Shown here: one piece after another, positions 38,508-49,056 of the stretch
How the letters are laid out: each line of letters begins with the position of its first letter
Position numbering within the stretch: position 1 is the stretch's first letter
Source: Serratia proteamaculans
Lineage (GTDB): Bacteria > Pseudomonadota > Gammaproteobacteria > Enterobacterales > Enterobacteriaceae
Assembly (NCBI RefSeq): GCF_013337185.1
Contig: NZ_SWDE01000001.1
Coordinates: 992,001 to 1,056,000 of the forward strand
DNA: 64,000 nt
Direction: 5' to 3'
The notes under the pieces: model-generated
Told to the model about the DNA's origin: nothing
The model's database searches: none
Seen by the model: the letters and a program-made list of their open reading frames with translations, nothing else
Program-made: the position numbers and the translations under genes

Positions 38508-39491
38508 ATGAGTTCAACGCCCCACTGTATCACCGCCGCCGATATCTCTACCGCCGCAGAAATTCTGGCCGGACATGCCATCCGTACGCCGGTCATGACC
38601 TCGCAGCAGGCCGATCGCCTTAGCGGCGCGCAACTTTTCTTTAAATGTGAGAATTTCCAGCGCGTCGGTGCCTTCAAGTTCCGCGGCGCATACAACTCGA
38701 TTGCTCAATTGAGTGATGCGCAGCGCAAGGCCGGGGTGATTGCCTTCTCTTCCGGCAACCACGCGCAGGCCATGGCGTTGGCGGCGAAGGAACTGGGAGT
38801 TAACGTAACCATAGTGATGCCGCACGACGCCCCTGCGGCCAAATTGGCGGCAACGCGCGGTTACGGTGCCAACGTAGTGATTTATCAGCGCCACAGCGAA
38901 GACCGCGAAGCCATTACTCAACGGCTGGCGGCCGAACAGGGTCTGACCATGATCCCCCCTTACGATTACCCGCAGGTGATCGCCGGTCAGGGCACGGCCA
39001 CCAAAGAACTGATTGAGGAAGTCGGCCCTTTGGATGTGTTGCTGGTTTGCACCGGCGGCGGTGGCTTGCTGGCCGGCAGCGGGGTCGCCGCGCACCACTG
39101 GTCGCCGGGCTGTAGGGTGTTCGGCGTGGAACCACAGGCGGGCAACGATGTGCAGCAGGCATTTCGCAGTGGCCGGCCGGTACAGATCCCGCTACCAAAA
39201 ACCATCGCCGACGGCGCACAGACTCAACAGGTGGGTTCGCTGACCTTCCCAATCATTCAGCAGTACGTCGAGGATATCCTGACGGTCAGCGACCCGCAGT
39301 TATGTCGGCAGATGCGCTTCTTTATGGAGCGGATGAAAATGGTGGTCGAACCGACAGGTTGCCTGGCCGCAGCGGCGGCGATGAATTCGCTGCTCGATTT
39401 GCGCGGCAAAAAGGTCGGGGTGATCGTCAGCGGCGGCAACGTTGACGTCGATAAAATCGCCGACTATCTCGCCATGGCGGCGCAGGAATAA
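38508..39491 (+). CDS. PLP-dependent threo-3-hydroxyaspartate / threonine ammonia-lyase family
   Basis: The 327-residue protein is a fold-type II PLP enzyme of the serine racemase/threonine dehydratase group. The PLP lysine lies in FKFRGAYN (about residue 60), the asparagine loop is SSGNHAQAMAL and the phosphate-binding glycine loop is TGGGGLLAGS. Length without an ACT domain and the pairing with a YheO-type regulator suggest threo-3-hydroxy-L-aspartate ammonia-lyase, serine racemase or catabolic threonine dehydratase; sequence alone does not decide. A GAGGT ribosome site precedes the ATG. Confidence 0.85.
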   Translation: MSSTPHCITAADISTAAEILAGHAIRTPVMTSQQADRLSGAQLFFKCENFQRVGAFKFRGAYNSIAQLSDAQRKAGVIAFSSGNHAQAMALAAKELGVNVTIVMPHDAPAAKLAATRGYGANVVIYQRHSEDREAITQRLAAEQGLTMIPPYDYPQVIAGQGTATKELIEEVGPLDVLLVCTGGGGLLAGSGVAAHHWSPGCRVFGVEPQAGNDVQQAFRSGRPVQIPLPKTIADGAQTQQVGSLTFPIIQQYVEDILTVSDPQLCRQMRFFMERMKMVVEPTGCLAAAAAMNSLLDLRGKKVGVIVSGGNVDVDKIADYLAMAAQE

Positions 39492-39642
39492 CGCCATCTG
39501 GAGGTTAAACATACGCCAATAGACCGCCGCATAGCGCTTTTACCTATGTCAGTTTACTGCCCAGTGGGCTAGTATTACCGGGTAAAGGCGCAGCGTGATT
39601 TGTGCCAGGGCGAAATTTAACACATTGATTAAAGATACCTTC

Positions 39643-42600
39643 ATGAGCATCTCCGATAACCGTAACCGTTCTGCTTCTTCTTCATCCTCCCGTTATTCCC
39701 TGCCTGAGCGCGCGGGCGATTTGCGCCAGTTGGGGCAACTGACCGGCTCGGCCTGTGCCGTGGAATGCGCCGAGATTGTCGAACGTCACAACGGGCCGGT
39801 GATGCTGATCGCCCCGGACATGCAAAATGCCCTGCGTCTGCGCGACGAAATTCAGCAATTTACCGATCAAATGGTCACCACGCTGTCCGACTGGGAAACC
39901 CTGCCCTACGATAGCTTCTCACCGCATCAGGAAATTATCTCGGCCCGTCTGTCGAGCCTGTACCATCTGCCGACCATGGTGCGCGGCGTGATCATTTTGC
40001 CGGTCAACACCCTGATGCAGCGCGTTTGCCCACACGAATTTCTGCACGGCCACGCGCTGGTGATGAAAAAAGGCCAGCGCCTGTCGCGCGACAAGTTGCG
40101 CGCTCAACTGGAGCAGGCCGGCTACCGCAGCGTTGACCAGGTGATGGAACATGGCGAATTTGCCACCCGCGGTGCGCTGCTTGATCTGTTCCCTATGGGC
40201 AGCGAAGAACCTTACCGCATCGATTTCTTCGATGACGAGATCGACAGCCTGCGCACCTTTGATGTCGACAACCAGCGCACGCTCAGCGAAGTCGATGCCA
40301 TCAACCTGCTGCCGGCCCATGAATTTCCAACCGACAAAAATGCCATCGAGCTGTTCCGCAGTCAGTGGCGTGAGCAGTTTGAGGTGCGTCGCGACGCCGA
40401 ACATATTTATCAGCAGGTCAGCAAAGGCACCTGGCCGGCCGGTATCGAATACTGGCAGCCGCTGTTTTTCAGCCAACCGCTGCCTTCGTTGTTCAGTTAC
40501 CTGCCGGACAACACGCTGATCGTCAATACCGGTAATCTGGAGAGCGCCGCCGAACGCTTCTGGCAGGACGTCAACCAACGCTATGAGAGCCGCCGCGTCG
40601 ATCCTATGCGGCCGCTGCTGGCACCGGACAGCCTGTGGCTACGGGTTGATGCGCTGTTTGGTGAACTGAAAGCCTGGCCACGCATGGCGCTGAAAACCGA
40701 AGAGCTGCCTGCCAAAGCCGGTAACACCAATCTGGATTACCGCACGCTGCCGGATCTGGCGGTACAAGCCCAGCAGAAAGCGCCACTGGACAGCCTGCGT
40801 CACTTTATTGAAAGCTTCGATGGCAGCATTATTTTCTCGGTCGAAAGCGAGGGGCGTCGCGAAACGCTGCAGGATCTGCTCGGCCGCATCAAACTCCGTC
40901 CTTCACTGATCCAGCATCTCGATCAGGCCGAATTGGCGGGCCGCTACATGATGGTCGGCGCCTCCGAGCGCGGTTTCCTTGACGGCATGCGCAACCGGGC
41001 CTTGATCTGCGAAAGCGATCTGCTCGGTGAACGCGTCAGTCGCCGTCGGCAAGACAATCGTCGCACCATCAATACCGATGTTCTGATCCGCAATCTGGCA
41101 GAATTGCACCCCGGCCAGCCGGTGGTGCATCTGGAACACGGCGTTGGCCGTTACGTTGGCCTGACCACGCTGGAAGCCGGTGGCATCAAGGCCGAGTACC
41201 TGATCCTGTCCTACGCCGGTGAAGATAAACTCTACGTCCCGGTCTCGTCGCTGCATCTGATCAGCCGTTATGCCGGCGGTGCCGACGAAAACGCACCGCT
41301 GCACAAACTGGGCGGTGATGCCTGGTCGCGTGCACGGCAAAAAGCCGCCGAGCGGGTGCGCGACGTGGCGGCAGAACTGCTGGATATTTACGCCCAACGC
41401 GCCGCCAAAACCGGCTTCGCCTTTAAACATGACCGCGAGCAGTATCAACTGTTCTGTCAGGCCTTCCCGTTTGAGACCACCCCGGACCAGGAGCAGGCGA
41501 TTAACGCCGTGCTGAGTGACATGTGCCAGCCACTGGCCATGGACCGTCTGGTGTGTGGTGACGTCGGATTCGGCAAAACCGAAGTGGCGATGCGTGCCGC
41601 CTTCCTGGCGGTGGAGAACGGCAAACAGGTCGCGGTACTGGTACCAACCACCCTGCTGGCGCAGCAGCATTTCGACAACTTCCGCGATCGCTTCGCCACC
41701 TGGCCGATCCGCATTGAGATGATGTCGCGCTTCCGCAGTGCCAAGGAACAGCAACAGGTGATGGACGATGCCGTCGACGGCAAAGTAGATATCATCATCG
41801 GTACCCACAAACTGCTGCAGAGCGATCTGCGCTGGAAAGATCTGGGGCTGCTGATTGTCGATGAAGAACACCGATTCGGCGTGCGCCACAAAGAACGCAT
41901 CAAGGCAATGCGTGCCGATGTGGATATTCTGACGCTGACCGCGACGCCGATCCCGCGTACCCTGAATATGGCCATGAGCGGCATGCGCGACCTGTCGATT
42001 ATTGCCACTCCACCGGCCCGTCGCCTGGCGGTAAAAACCTTTGTCCGCGAGTACGACAGCCTGGTGGTACGTGAGGCGATCCTGCGTGAAGTGCTGCGCG
42101 GCGGCCAGGTTTACTACCTGTACAACGACGTTGAAAACATCGAAAAAGCCGCAGCAAAACTGGCGGAGTTGGTGCCGGAAGCGCGTATTGCCATCGGCCA
42201 CGGCCAAATGCGTGAACGCGATCTGGAACGGGTGATGAACGATTTCCACCACCAGCGCTTTAACGTACTGGTCTGCACCACCATTATTGAAACCGGCATC
42301 GACATTCCCAGCGCCAATACCATTATCATCGAGCGTGCCGATCGCTTCGGGCTGGCGCAGCTGCATCAGCTACGTGGCCGCGTCGGGCGTTCGCACCATC
42401 AGGCCTACGCCTATCTGCTGACGCCGCCCCCGAAAGCCATGAGCACCGACGCCCATAAACGTCTGGAAGCCATAGCATCACTGGAAGACCTGGGTGCCGG
42501 CTTTGCCCTGGCCACCCACGATCTGGAGATCCGCGGCGCAGGCGAACTGCTCGGTGAAGACCAGAGCGGCCAGATGACCACCGTCGGTTTCTCGCTGTAT

Positions 42601-43125
42601 ATGGAACTGCTGGAAAGCGCAGTCGACGCACTTAAAAACGGACGCGAGCCTTCGCTGGAAGATCTCACCAGCAACCAGACCGAAGTGGAGCTGCGCATGC
42701 CCGCCCTGCTGCCGGACGATTACATTCCAGACGTCAATACTCGCCTGTCGTTCTATAAGCGCATCGCCAGCGCGAAAAACGACGGTGAACTCGAAGAGTT
42801 GAAGGTGGAGCTGATTGACCGCTTTGGCCTGCTGCCGGATCCGGCGCGTAACCTGCTGCAAAGCGCGGCGCTGCGTCAACATGCGCAGTTACTGGGCATC
42901 AAGCGTATCGAAGGTAATGAACGCGGTGGATTTATAGAGTTTGGCGAAAAAAACAGGGTCGACCCAGGCTATTTAATTGGGCTGTTGCAAAGCAATCCGC
43001 AGGTCTATCGCCTGGACGGGCCGAGCAAGCTGAAGTTTATGCTGGATCTGACCGATCGCCAGAAACGCCTGAAGTTTACCGAAGAGCTGCTGAGCGCATT
43101 CCGCGAGCATACGCTGGCAGCCTGA
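39643..43125 (+). CDS. mfd: Transcription-repair coupling factor Mfd
   Basis: Mfd removes RNA polymerase stalled at DNA lesions and recruits UvrA. The 1160-residue protein has the UvrB-homology region at the N terminus, the polymerase-interaction domain (HLEHGVGRYVGLTTLEAGG, about residues 490-510), the RecG-like helicase motor with GDVGFGKTEVAMRAAF (Walker A) and DEEHRFG (Walker B), QLRGRVGRS and the C-terminal TRCF domain. I start at the ATG at 39643 (MSISDNRN); the open frame reaches 39595 but the extra residues are not family-like. It has a short serine-rich N-terminal extension relative to E. coli (1148 residues). Confidence 0.98.
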   Translation: MSISDNRNRSASSSSSRYSLPERAGDLRQLGQLTGSACAVECAEIVERHNGPVMLIAPDMQNALRLRDEIQQFTDQMVTTLSDWETLPYDSFSPHQEIISARLSSLYHLPTMVRGVIILPVNTLMQRVCPHEFLHGHALVMKKGQRLSRDKLRAQLEQAGYRSVDQVMEHGEFATRGALLDLFPMGSEEPYRIDFFDDEIDSLRTFDVDNQRTLSEVDAINLLPAHEFPTDKNAIELFRSQWREQFEVRRDAEHIYQQVSKGTWPAGIEYWQPLFFSQPLPSLFSYLPDNTLIVNTGNLESAAERFWQDVNQRYESRRVDPMRPLLAPDSLWLRVDALFGELKAWPRMALKTEELPAKAGNTNLDYRTLPDLAVQAQQKAPLDSLRHFIESFDGSIIFSVESEGRRETLQDLLGRIKLRPSLIQHLDQAELAGRYMMVGASERGFLDGMRNRALICESDLLGERVSRRRQDNRRTINTDVLIRNLAELHPGQPVVHLEHGVGRYVGLTTLEAGGIKAEYLILSYAGEDKLYVPVSSLHLISRYAGGADENAPLHKLGGDAWSRARQKAAERVRDVAAELLDIYAQRAAKTGFAFKHDREQYQLFCQAFPFETTPDQEQAINAVLSDMCQPLAMDRLVCGDVGFGKTEVAMRAAFLAVENGKQVAVLVPTTLLAQQHFDNFRDRFATWPIRIEMMSRFRSAKEQQQVMDDAVDGKVDIIIGTHKLLQSDLRWKDLGLLIVDEEHRFGVRHKERIKAMRADVDILTLTATPIPRTLNMAMSGMRDLSIIATPPARRLAVKTFVREYDSLVVREAILREVLRGGQVYYLYNDVENIEKAAAKLAELVPEARIAIGHGQMRERDLERVMNDFHHQRFNVLVCTTIIETGIDIPSANTIIIERADRFGLAQLHQLRGRVGRSHHQAYAYLLTPPPKAMSTDAHKRLEAIASLEDLGAGFALATHDLEIRGAGELLGEDQSGQMTTVGFSLYMELLESAVDALKNGREPSLEDLTSNQTEVELRMPALLPDDYIPDVNTRLSFYKRIASAKNDGELEELKVELIDRFGLLPDPARNLLQSAALRQHAQLLGIKRIEGNERGGFIEFGEKNRVDPGYLIGLLQSNPQVYRLDGPSKLKFMLDLTDRQKRLKFTEELLSAFREHTLAA

Positions 43126-43131
43126 GCCAAT

Positions 43132-43160
43132 AGCCCCTTCTGATTCCATCAGGAGGGGTT
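43132..43160. terminator. Terminator between mfd and diguanylate cyclase
   Basis: Stem AGCCCCTTCTGA / TCAGGAGGGGTT with wobble pairs and a TTCCA loop. It touches the stop of the convergent GGDEF gene. Confidence 0.65.
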
Positions 43161-44259
43161 ACTGCGGCCGAAAGCCGGCCCCCAGCGGTGAAAACGGCAT
43201 CAATCGGCTGCAAACTACCCGGTTTTTCCCCTCACGTTTGGCTTGGTATAGCGCTTCGTCCGTCATCTCTATCGCTTTATCTACCGCCATTCCGGGCAAA
43301 TACAGTGAGGCACCGATAGAAACGGTGATCTGGGTCTCGTGGCCTTCATCGAGCAAAAATACCGTTGTCTCCACGCTGCGGCGAATGCGTTCCGCTACCC
43401 CGCCGATAATTTTCGGATCATAGCTGGCGGTGATCACCATAAACTCCTCACCACCATAGCGACCGACAAAATCTTCGCTGCGCACGCTGTTTTGCAACAA
43501 CTGTCCCATCTGGGTCAGCAACAGATCCCCGGCCAAATGGCCATAGGTGTCATTGATACGTTTGAAATTATCCAGATCGAGGATCATCAACCCGCAGGGA
43601 CGCCGCTCTGCATGTTGCAACATCAGGCGATAGTCGACGCTGGCACGGTTACTAAGATGAGTCAGGCTGTCGGTGGTGGCCTTATCGCGCATTGAAAAAT
43701 AGGCGTGGATATGCCTCTCTTTGAAGTTCAGCGCATGGTAGCAAATCGCCAGGCACAGGGCGGAAATGGCCTGATACAGCAACGCATCCAGCCACAGGGT
43801 ACGAATATCGACCAAAAACCAGACTACCAGAATGCGGTATAACGCAATCAGACCTATGGTCAGATAAAACACCCGGTTCGATTTTTTCAACCAGACCCGT
43901 GACAGCAGCAACGGAATGATGATCGAGCCGATAAACAGGTTATCGACGGTAAACCCGCCACTCACCACCAACAACATCAGATAGCACGCCATTCCACTGA
44001 GCGCACCGCCAAAAAAGGTCACCAATATCATTGGGATCATCACGAAGCTGTAATGGACGTTATCGATCAACTCCAGCCGATCCTGATTCAGAAACAGTAT
44101 CGCCAGTCCGGCCAGCAGGCCAAAAAGCAGGCGTTTCCATCCTTCGGACTGATAGGAAAAAGGAGCATTCTTGCTGAGGGCAAAATAGCTGACCGACAGC
44201 GTGGCGTAGGTGATGCAAGCGTCGCTATAAAGAGTGGGAATTGACGCAACGTAAGTCAT
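43159..44259 (-). CDS. Membrane diguanylate cyclase (GGDEF)
   Basis: The 366-residue protein has about six hydrophobic segments in its first 180 residues and a C-terminal GGDEF domain. The active-site motif is GGEEF at 269-273, and the product-inhibition I-site RxxD is present at 260-263, five residues before it, so the enzyme should be active and feedback-controlled. Substrate-site LDLDNFKRINDTYGH (227-241) is intact. It would make cyclic di-GMP in response to an unknown membrane signal; the N-terminal segment TFFGGALSGM recalls 5TMR-LYT sensors. It is convergent with mfd and divergent from the next gene. Confidence 0.92.
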   Translation of the reverse strand: MTYVASIPTLYSDACITYATLSVSYFALSKNAPFSYQSEGWKRLLFGLLAGLAILFLNQDRLELIDNVHYSFVMIPMILVTFFGGALSGMACYLMLLVVSGGFTVDNLFIGSIIIPLLLSRVWLKKSNRVFYLTIGLIALYRILVVWFLVDIRTLWLDALLYQAISALCLAICYHALNFKERHIHAYFSMRDKATTDSLTHLSNRASVDYRLMLQHAERRPCGLMILDLDNFKRINDTYGHLAGDLLLTQMGQLLQNSVRSEDFVGRYGGEEFMVITASYDPKIIGGVAERIRRSVETTVFLLDEGHETQITVSIGASLYLPGMAVDKAIEMTDEALYQAKREGKNRVVCSRLMPFSPLGAGFRPQ

Positions 44260-44459
44260 ATATATTCGCTATGCTCCGCGGAAAATACAGGGTGATTAAG
44301 CAATAAATTTTGAGCACCAATCCCTGTCTCATCCATTCCGGCATGGAACATATTACTCAGATTAATAATAGATTAGCAGTTCTATGTTATTTCCAAGGTA
44401 TCTATCCCACCAGCCCGGTTCAGGATAGTCTGTCAGACACCTAGAGAGGAGCGACAACC

Positions 44460-44945
44460 ATGAATATCGATGATGATTTGCAAGCGCTGACCCAACAGGA
44501 AGCGACGTTGACCTTCAGTCACTTTGACCATAATACCGCCTGGGAACTGGGATCGGCGCTGAAATCTGCCGCAGAACAAGGCCGCCTTTCCATCGCCATC
44601 GAGATCCAGCTTGCGGGGCAGACACTGTTTTATTATGCCATGCCCGGCACCACGCCTGATATTGCAGACTGGGTGCGGCGTAAACGCAACGTGGTAAATC
44701 ACTTCCACAAAAGTTCTTATGCTATCGGCCTGCGCCTGCAACAACGCCAATCAACCCTGGAAGAGCGCTATGGACTCAGCGTGCGTGACTACTCGGCGCA
44801 CGGCGGTGCCTTTCCAATTAATTTAGCCGGACTGGGTTGCATCGGCACCATCAGCATTTCCGGCTCGCCGCAGTTGGAAGACCACAATCTGCTGGTCAGC
44901 ACCCTGGCGCACTTTCTCGGCTTATCCCTGCCGGCAGTACATTAA
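44460..44945 (+). CDS. UPF0303 / heme-degrading-domain protein
   Basis: The 161-residue protein belongs to the UPF0303 group of the HbpS/GlcG-like family (PF03928), whose relatives bind heme or corrinoids and whose function is mostly unknown. Conserved points are FDHNTAWELG, the AGQTLFYYAMPGT strand, RRKRNVVNHFHKSSYAIGL and GGAFPINLAG. A GAGGAG ribosome site precedes the ATG at 44460. It stands alone between the divergent diguanylate cyclase and dauA. A hairpin with arms AGGCTGG and CCAGCCT (44972-45000) follows without a T run. Confidence 0.85.
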   Translation: MNIDDDLQALTQQEATLTFSHFDHNTAWELGSALKSAAEQGRLSIAIEIQLAGQTLFYYAMPGTTPDIADWVRRKRNVVNHFHKSSYAIGLRLQQRQSTLEERYGLSVRDYSAHGGAFPINLAGLGCIGTISISGSPQLEDHNLLVSTLAHFLGLSLPAVH

Positions 44946-45175
44946 GCGATAAAACCCACGCTATTCTCTTAAGGCTGGCCGCCAGAGTCGCGACCAGCCT
45001 GCCATCTGATATTGATTGCCGTTTTGAAAGAGTCTACTTTCATTTTCCCGCAGCGCATTGATGTATATCTAGGAATCACCGCCACAACTGGCGTATGGTG
45101 TCTGTCAGCTATTCGAGACGGACCGCAACCGGCCCGCCATTCCGTTCTCTTTTATAGACTTGGTTAACACCTCAG

Positions 45176-46864
45176 ATGAAAACGCATGAAATTAACGGCA
45201 TTCGGCCGTTCAGCGCCCTGATTGATGCCTGTTGGCGAGATCCCTATTCCCTGCAACGCCTGCTAAAAGACGCCATCGCCGGCGTCACCGTCGGCATCAT
45301 TGCCATCCCGCTGGCGATGGCGCTGGCGATTGCCAGCGGCGTTCCCCCTCAATATGGCCTTTACACGTCAGCGGTCGCCGGGATTGTGATCGCCATTAGC
45401 GGCGGTTCGCGCTATAGCGTTTCCGGGCCTACCGCCGCCTTCGTGGTGATCCTGTATCCGGTTTCACAGCAGTTCGGCCTCTCGGGCCTGTTGATCGCCA
45501 CCCTGCTTTCCGGGCTGTTTTTGGTGCTCATGGGGTTGGCACGTTTCGGCCGGTTGATTGAATATATTCCCCTGTCGGTGACGCTGGGCTTCACCTCCGG
45601 TATTGCCATTACCATCGCCACCATGCAGGTGAAGGACTTCTTCGGTCTGCAACTGACGGCGGTGCCGGAACACTATGTGGGCAAGGTTTACGCCCTGCTG
45701 CAGGCGCTGCCAACGCTGGATATCGGCGATACGCTGATCGGCGCGGTGACCCTGTTGATCCTGATATTTTGGCCGAAGCTTGGCCTGCGGGTACCGGGCC
45801 ATTTACCGGCGTTGATGGCAGGCACGGCGGTGATGGGCATTCTGGCGCTGTTTGACCACCCGGTGGCCACCATCGGTTCCCGCTTCAGCTACCTGCTGGC
45901 CGACGGTACCCAGGGCCAGGGCATTCCTCCCATTTTGCCGCAGTTGATGCTGCCGTGGGATCTGCCGGCCGGTGACGGCAAGCCGATGGCGCTGAGCTGG
46001 CAGACAATTTCCGCCCTGCTACCGGCGGCATTCTCCATGGCCATGCTGGGTGCGATTGAATCCCTGCTGTGTGCCGTGGTGTTGGACGGCATGACCGGCA
46101 AGAAGCACAATTCCAATACCGAGCTTATCGGCCAGGGAGCAGGCAATATTATCGCTCCATTCTTTGGCGGCATTACCGCCACTGCCGCCATTGCGCGTTC
46201 CGCAGCCAACGTGCGCGCCGGGGCCACTTCGCCGGTATCTGCCATTATTCATGCGTTGCTGGTGCTGTTGGCGCTGCTGGTGCTGGCGCCGTGGCTGTCC
46301 TGGCTACCGCTGGCGGCAATGGCGTCGCTGCTGCTGATGGTCGCCTGGAATATGAGTGAAGCCCATAAGGTGGTTTATCTGCTGCGGCGGGCACCGAAGG
46401 ACGACATTCTGGTGATGCTGCTGTGCCTGTCGCTGACGGTGCTGTTTGATATGGTGATTGCCATTACCGTAGGCATAGTGCTGGCTTCGCTGCTGTTTAT
46501 GCGCCGCATTGCGCGTATGACACGCTTGAGCGAACTGAGCGCCGAAAATGGCCGCCTGGTGCTACGGGTGAACGGTCCATTATTCTTCGCCGCCGCCGAA
46601 CGCATTTTTAACGAGTTGCTGGTGCGCAGTGAAAGTTATGACGTGATTGTCTTGCAGTGGGATGCGGTACCGGTGCTGGACGCCGGTGGCCTGGATGCCC
46701 TGCAGCGCTTTATTGAAGCCCTGCCGCCCGGCAAGCAATTGGCGATCACCGATATGCCGTTCCAGCCGTTGAAAACGCTGGCACGAGCGCGAGTACAGCC
46801 GATTGAGGGGAAACTGCATTTCTACGCAACGCTACCCGAGGCGCTGACAGCGTTAAACACCTGA
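45176..46864 (+). CDS. dauA: SulP transporter DauA (C4-dicarboxylate uptake)
   Basis: DauA (YchM) is a SulP-family transporter that takes up succinate and other C4-dicarboxylates aerobically in E. coli. The 562-residue protein matches it along its length (E. coli 559): LIDACW near the start, [57 protein letters not shown] and a C-terminal STAS domain beginning around residue 445. In E. coli dauA lies between prs and ychH; here it is convergent with kdsA, and another SulP gene occupies the region near pth. Confidence 0.93.
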   Translation: MKTHEINGIRPFSALIDACWRDPYSLQRLLKDAIAGVTVGIIAIPLAMALAIASGVPPQYGLYTSAVAGIVIAISGGSRYSVSGPTAAFVVILYPVSQQFGLSGLLIATLLSGLFLVLMGLARFGRLIEYIPLSVTLGFTSGIAITIATMQVKDFFGLQLTAVPEHYVGKVYALLQALPTLDIGDTLIGAVTLLILIFWPKLGLRVPGHLPALMAGTAVMGILALFDHPVATIGSRFSYLLADGTQGQGIPPILPQLMLPWDLPAGDGKPMALSWQTISALLPAAFSMAMLGAIESLLCAVVLDGMTGKKHNSNTELIGQGAGNIIAPFFGGITATAAIARSAANVRAGATSPVSAIIHALLVLLALLVLAPWLSWLPLAAMASLLLMVAWNMSEAHKVVYLLRRAPKDDILVMLLCLSLTVLFDMVIAITVGIVLASLLFMRRIARMTRLSELSAENGRLVLRVNGPLFFAAAERIFNELLVRSESYDVIVLQWDAVPVLDAGGLDALQRFIEALPPGKQLAITDMPFQPLKTLARARVQPIEGKLHFYATLPEALTALNT

Positions 46865-46869
46865 AAAAC

Positions 46870-46895
46870 AAAAAGCCCGACGAGTCGGGCTTTTT
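46870..46895. terminator. Bidirectional terminator between dauA and kdsA
   Basis: AAAAAGCCCGAC / GTCGGGCTTTTT: a perfect stem with A and T runs on both sides, suited to both converging transcripts. Confidence 0.92.
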
Positions 46896-46912
46896 ACTGA
46901 GAGAAAACCAGC

Positions 46913-47791
<879 letters not shown>

Positions 47792-47800
47792 TCAAATGAA

Positions 47801-48610
47801 TTAATGCAGCGTGACCTGTTTCGGTTCAATCGAGTGGATCTGTACTTTGATCACTTCGCTGACCGGATCTTCAGGACACTGTTCGACAAAATAATTGAGA
47901 TCCGAAATAGCAATATGGTTGCACTCCAACTGGGCGTAAATCAGCCCACGGTCACGGATTTCGTACGGGTCATCCGGATCGAAGCACAGCACCGTTTCGC
48001 TGGCGCGCAACGCCATTTCCATCTGTTTTTCTTCCATCAGGGCGGCCTTCAGCGTATCAAGCATCTTACGCACCACCATGACGTTTTCTGACTCATCGAG
48101 ATCGTCATCTTCCAACTCGGCGCCCAGACCCAGGTTGCCCTTGATCCACACTTCCAGTTGATGCTCGTTTAGCGTCTCACCGTTCAACGGGTTGATCAGC
48201 CACATCTCTTCATCCAGCCAGTCTGCCCGCAGGATCAGCTGGGTGGGGAAAATCACCGGCAACAGCGGTAAATCCAGATGCGCGGCAATGTGCAGGAAAA
48301 TGGTGCCGAGGGAAACCGGCGTGCCCTGGCGCCCTTCCAGCACCTTGTCGAGCCAAATCGCGTCGGACAGACGATACACGCCGCCGGCACCGCCAAAACC
48401 CCAGGTTTTGAAGAACAGTTCAATGAGTGCGTCCAGTTGCTGTTCCTGGCTGAGATCCTTCGGCATCGCCGCACGTGCGTCGTCGACCAGCTGCTGCAGC
48501 TTACGTTCGACTTCGGCGGTGGGGAAATCACGCCGCACGGACTGCGAAACCAGGATCACGCCCGCGCTCAGCAGCGCGGTGTTAAATTCAAAATCAGCAA
48601 TGCTACTCAT
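47801..48610 (-). CDS. sirB1: SirB1 family protein
   Basis: The 269-residue protein is orthologous to SirB1 (YchA), which combines a transglutaminase-like/PF13369 N-terminal domain (GFGGAGGVYRLSDAIWLDKVLE) with a C-terminal tetratricopeptide-like region (CFDPDDPYEIRDRGLIYAQL). Its biochemical role is unknown; the family name comes from early work on Salmonella invasion-gene regulation. It overlaps sirB2 by 4 bp and lies 33 bp before kdsA. Confidence 0.93.
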   Translation of the reverse strand: MSSIADFEFNTALLSAGVILVSQSVRRDFPTAEVERKLQQLVDDARAAMPKDLSQEQQLDALIELFFKTWGFGGAGGVYRLSDAIWLDKVLEGRQGTPVSLGTIFLHIAAHLDLPLLPVIFPTQLILRADWLDEEMWLINPLNGETLNEHQLEVWIKGNLGLGAELEDDDLDESENVMVVRKMLDTLKAALMEEKQMEMALRASETVLCFDPDDPYEIRDRGLIYAQLECNHIAISDLNYFVEQCPEDPVSEVIKVQIHSIEPKQVTLH

Positions 48611-49005
48611 AAGTATCCCATCAGAAACGGTATTTTCGTCGTGGCAAGTTTAATTATCAGGTACAGACAGCCCAGCGCCAGCACAAACGCCAGGGTGCGC
48701 AGGTTCTGGTTTTTGGTCTTCTTGCCCAATGCGACGTAGCCAAGCAGGATATAGATAATAACGCCAAACAGCTTCTCGGTCAGCCACGAGTCCATACCCA
48801 GCAGCGGGTAAAACTTGAACATCACCACCAACGCGATACCACTGACGAACAGTACCGTATCATTTATGTGCGGCGTTATCTTCACCCAGCGCTTGTTCAT
48901 CATCGCCGAGTCTCGCCATTTCCAGAAAAATCGCAACACAAACAAGACAATGCTGATGGTGACTGTCAACAGGTGCAAATGTTTTAACGCTGAGTAGACT
49001 GCCAT
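48607..49005 (-). CDS. sirB2: SirB2 family membrane protein
   Basis: The 132-residue protein has four predicted membrane helices and matches SirB2 (YchQ): LKHLHLLTVTISIVLFVLR, VKITPHINDTVLFVSG and GMDSWLTEKLFGVIIYILLGY. Histidines in the first and second helices (HLHLL and PHINDT) are conserved in the family and suggest heme or metal binding, by analogy only. It overlaps sirB1 by 4 bp. Confidence 0.92.
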   Translation of the reverse strand: MAVYSALKHLHLLTVTISIVLFVLRFFWKWRDSAMMNKRWVKITPHINDTVLFVSGIALVVMFKFYPLLGMDSWLTEKLFGVIIYILLGYVALGKKTKNQNLRTLAFVLALGCLYLIIKLATTKIPFLMGYL

Positions 49006-49056
49006 ATTGCTTCCTTTTGTTTATTCGCTGTGTGCTTTGTTTTTGTTAGTTCTCAG

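Noticed and set aside
40903-42366. 487-codon open frame on the minus strand inside mfd
   Set aside because: It mirrors the high-GC third codon positions of mfd and resembles no protein family I know.
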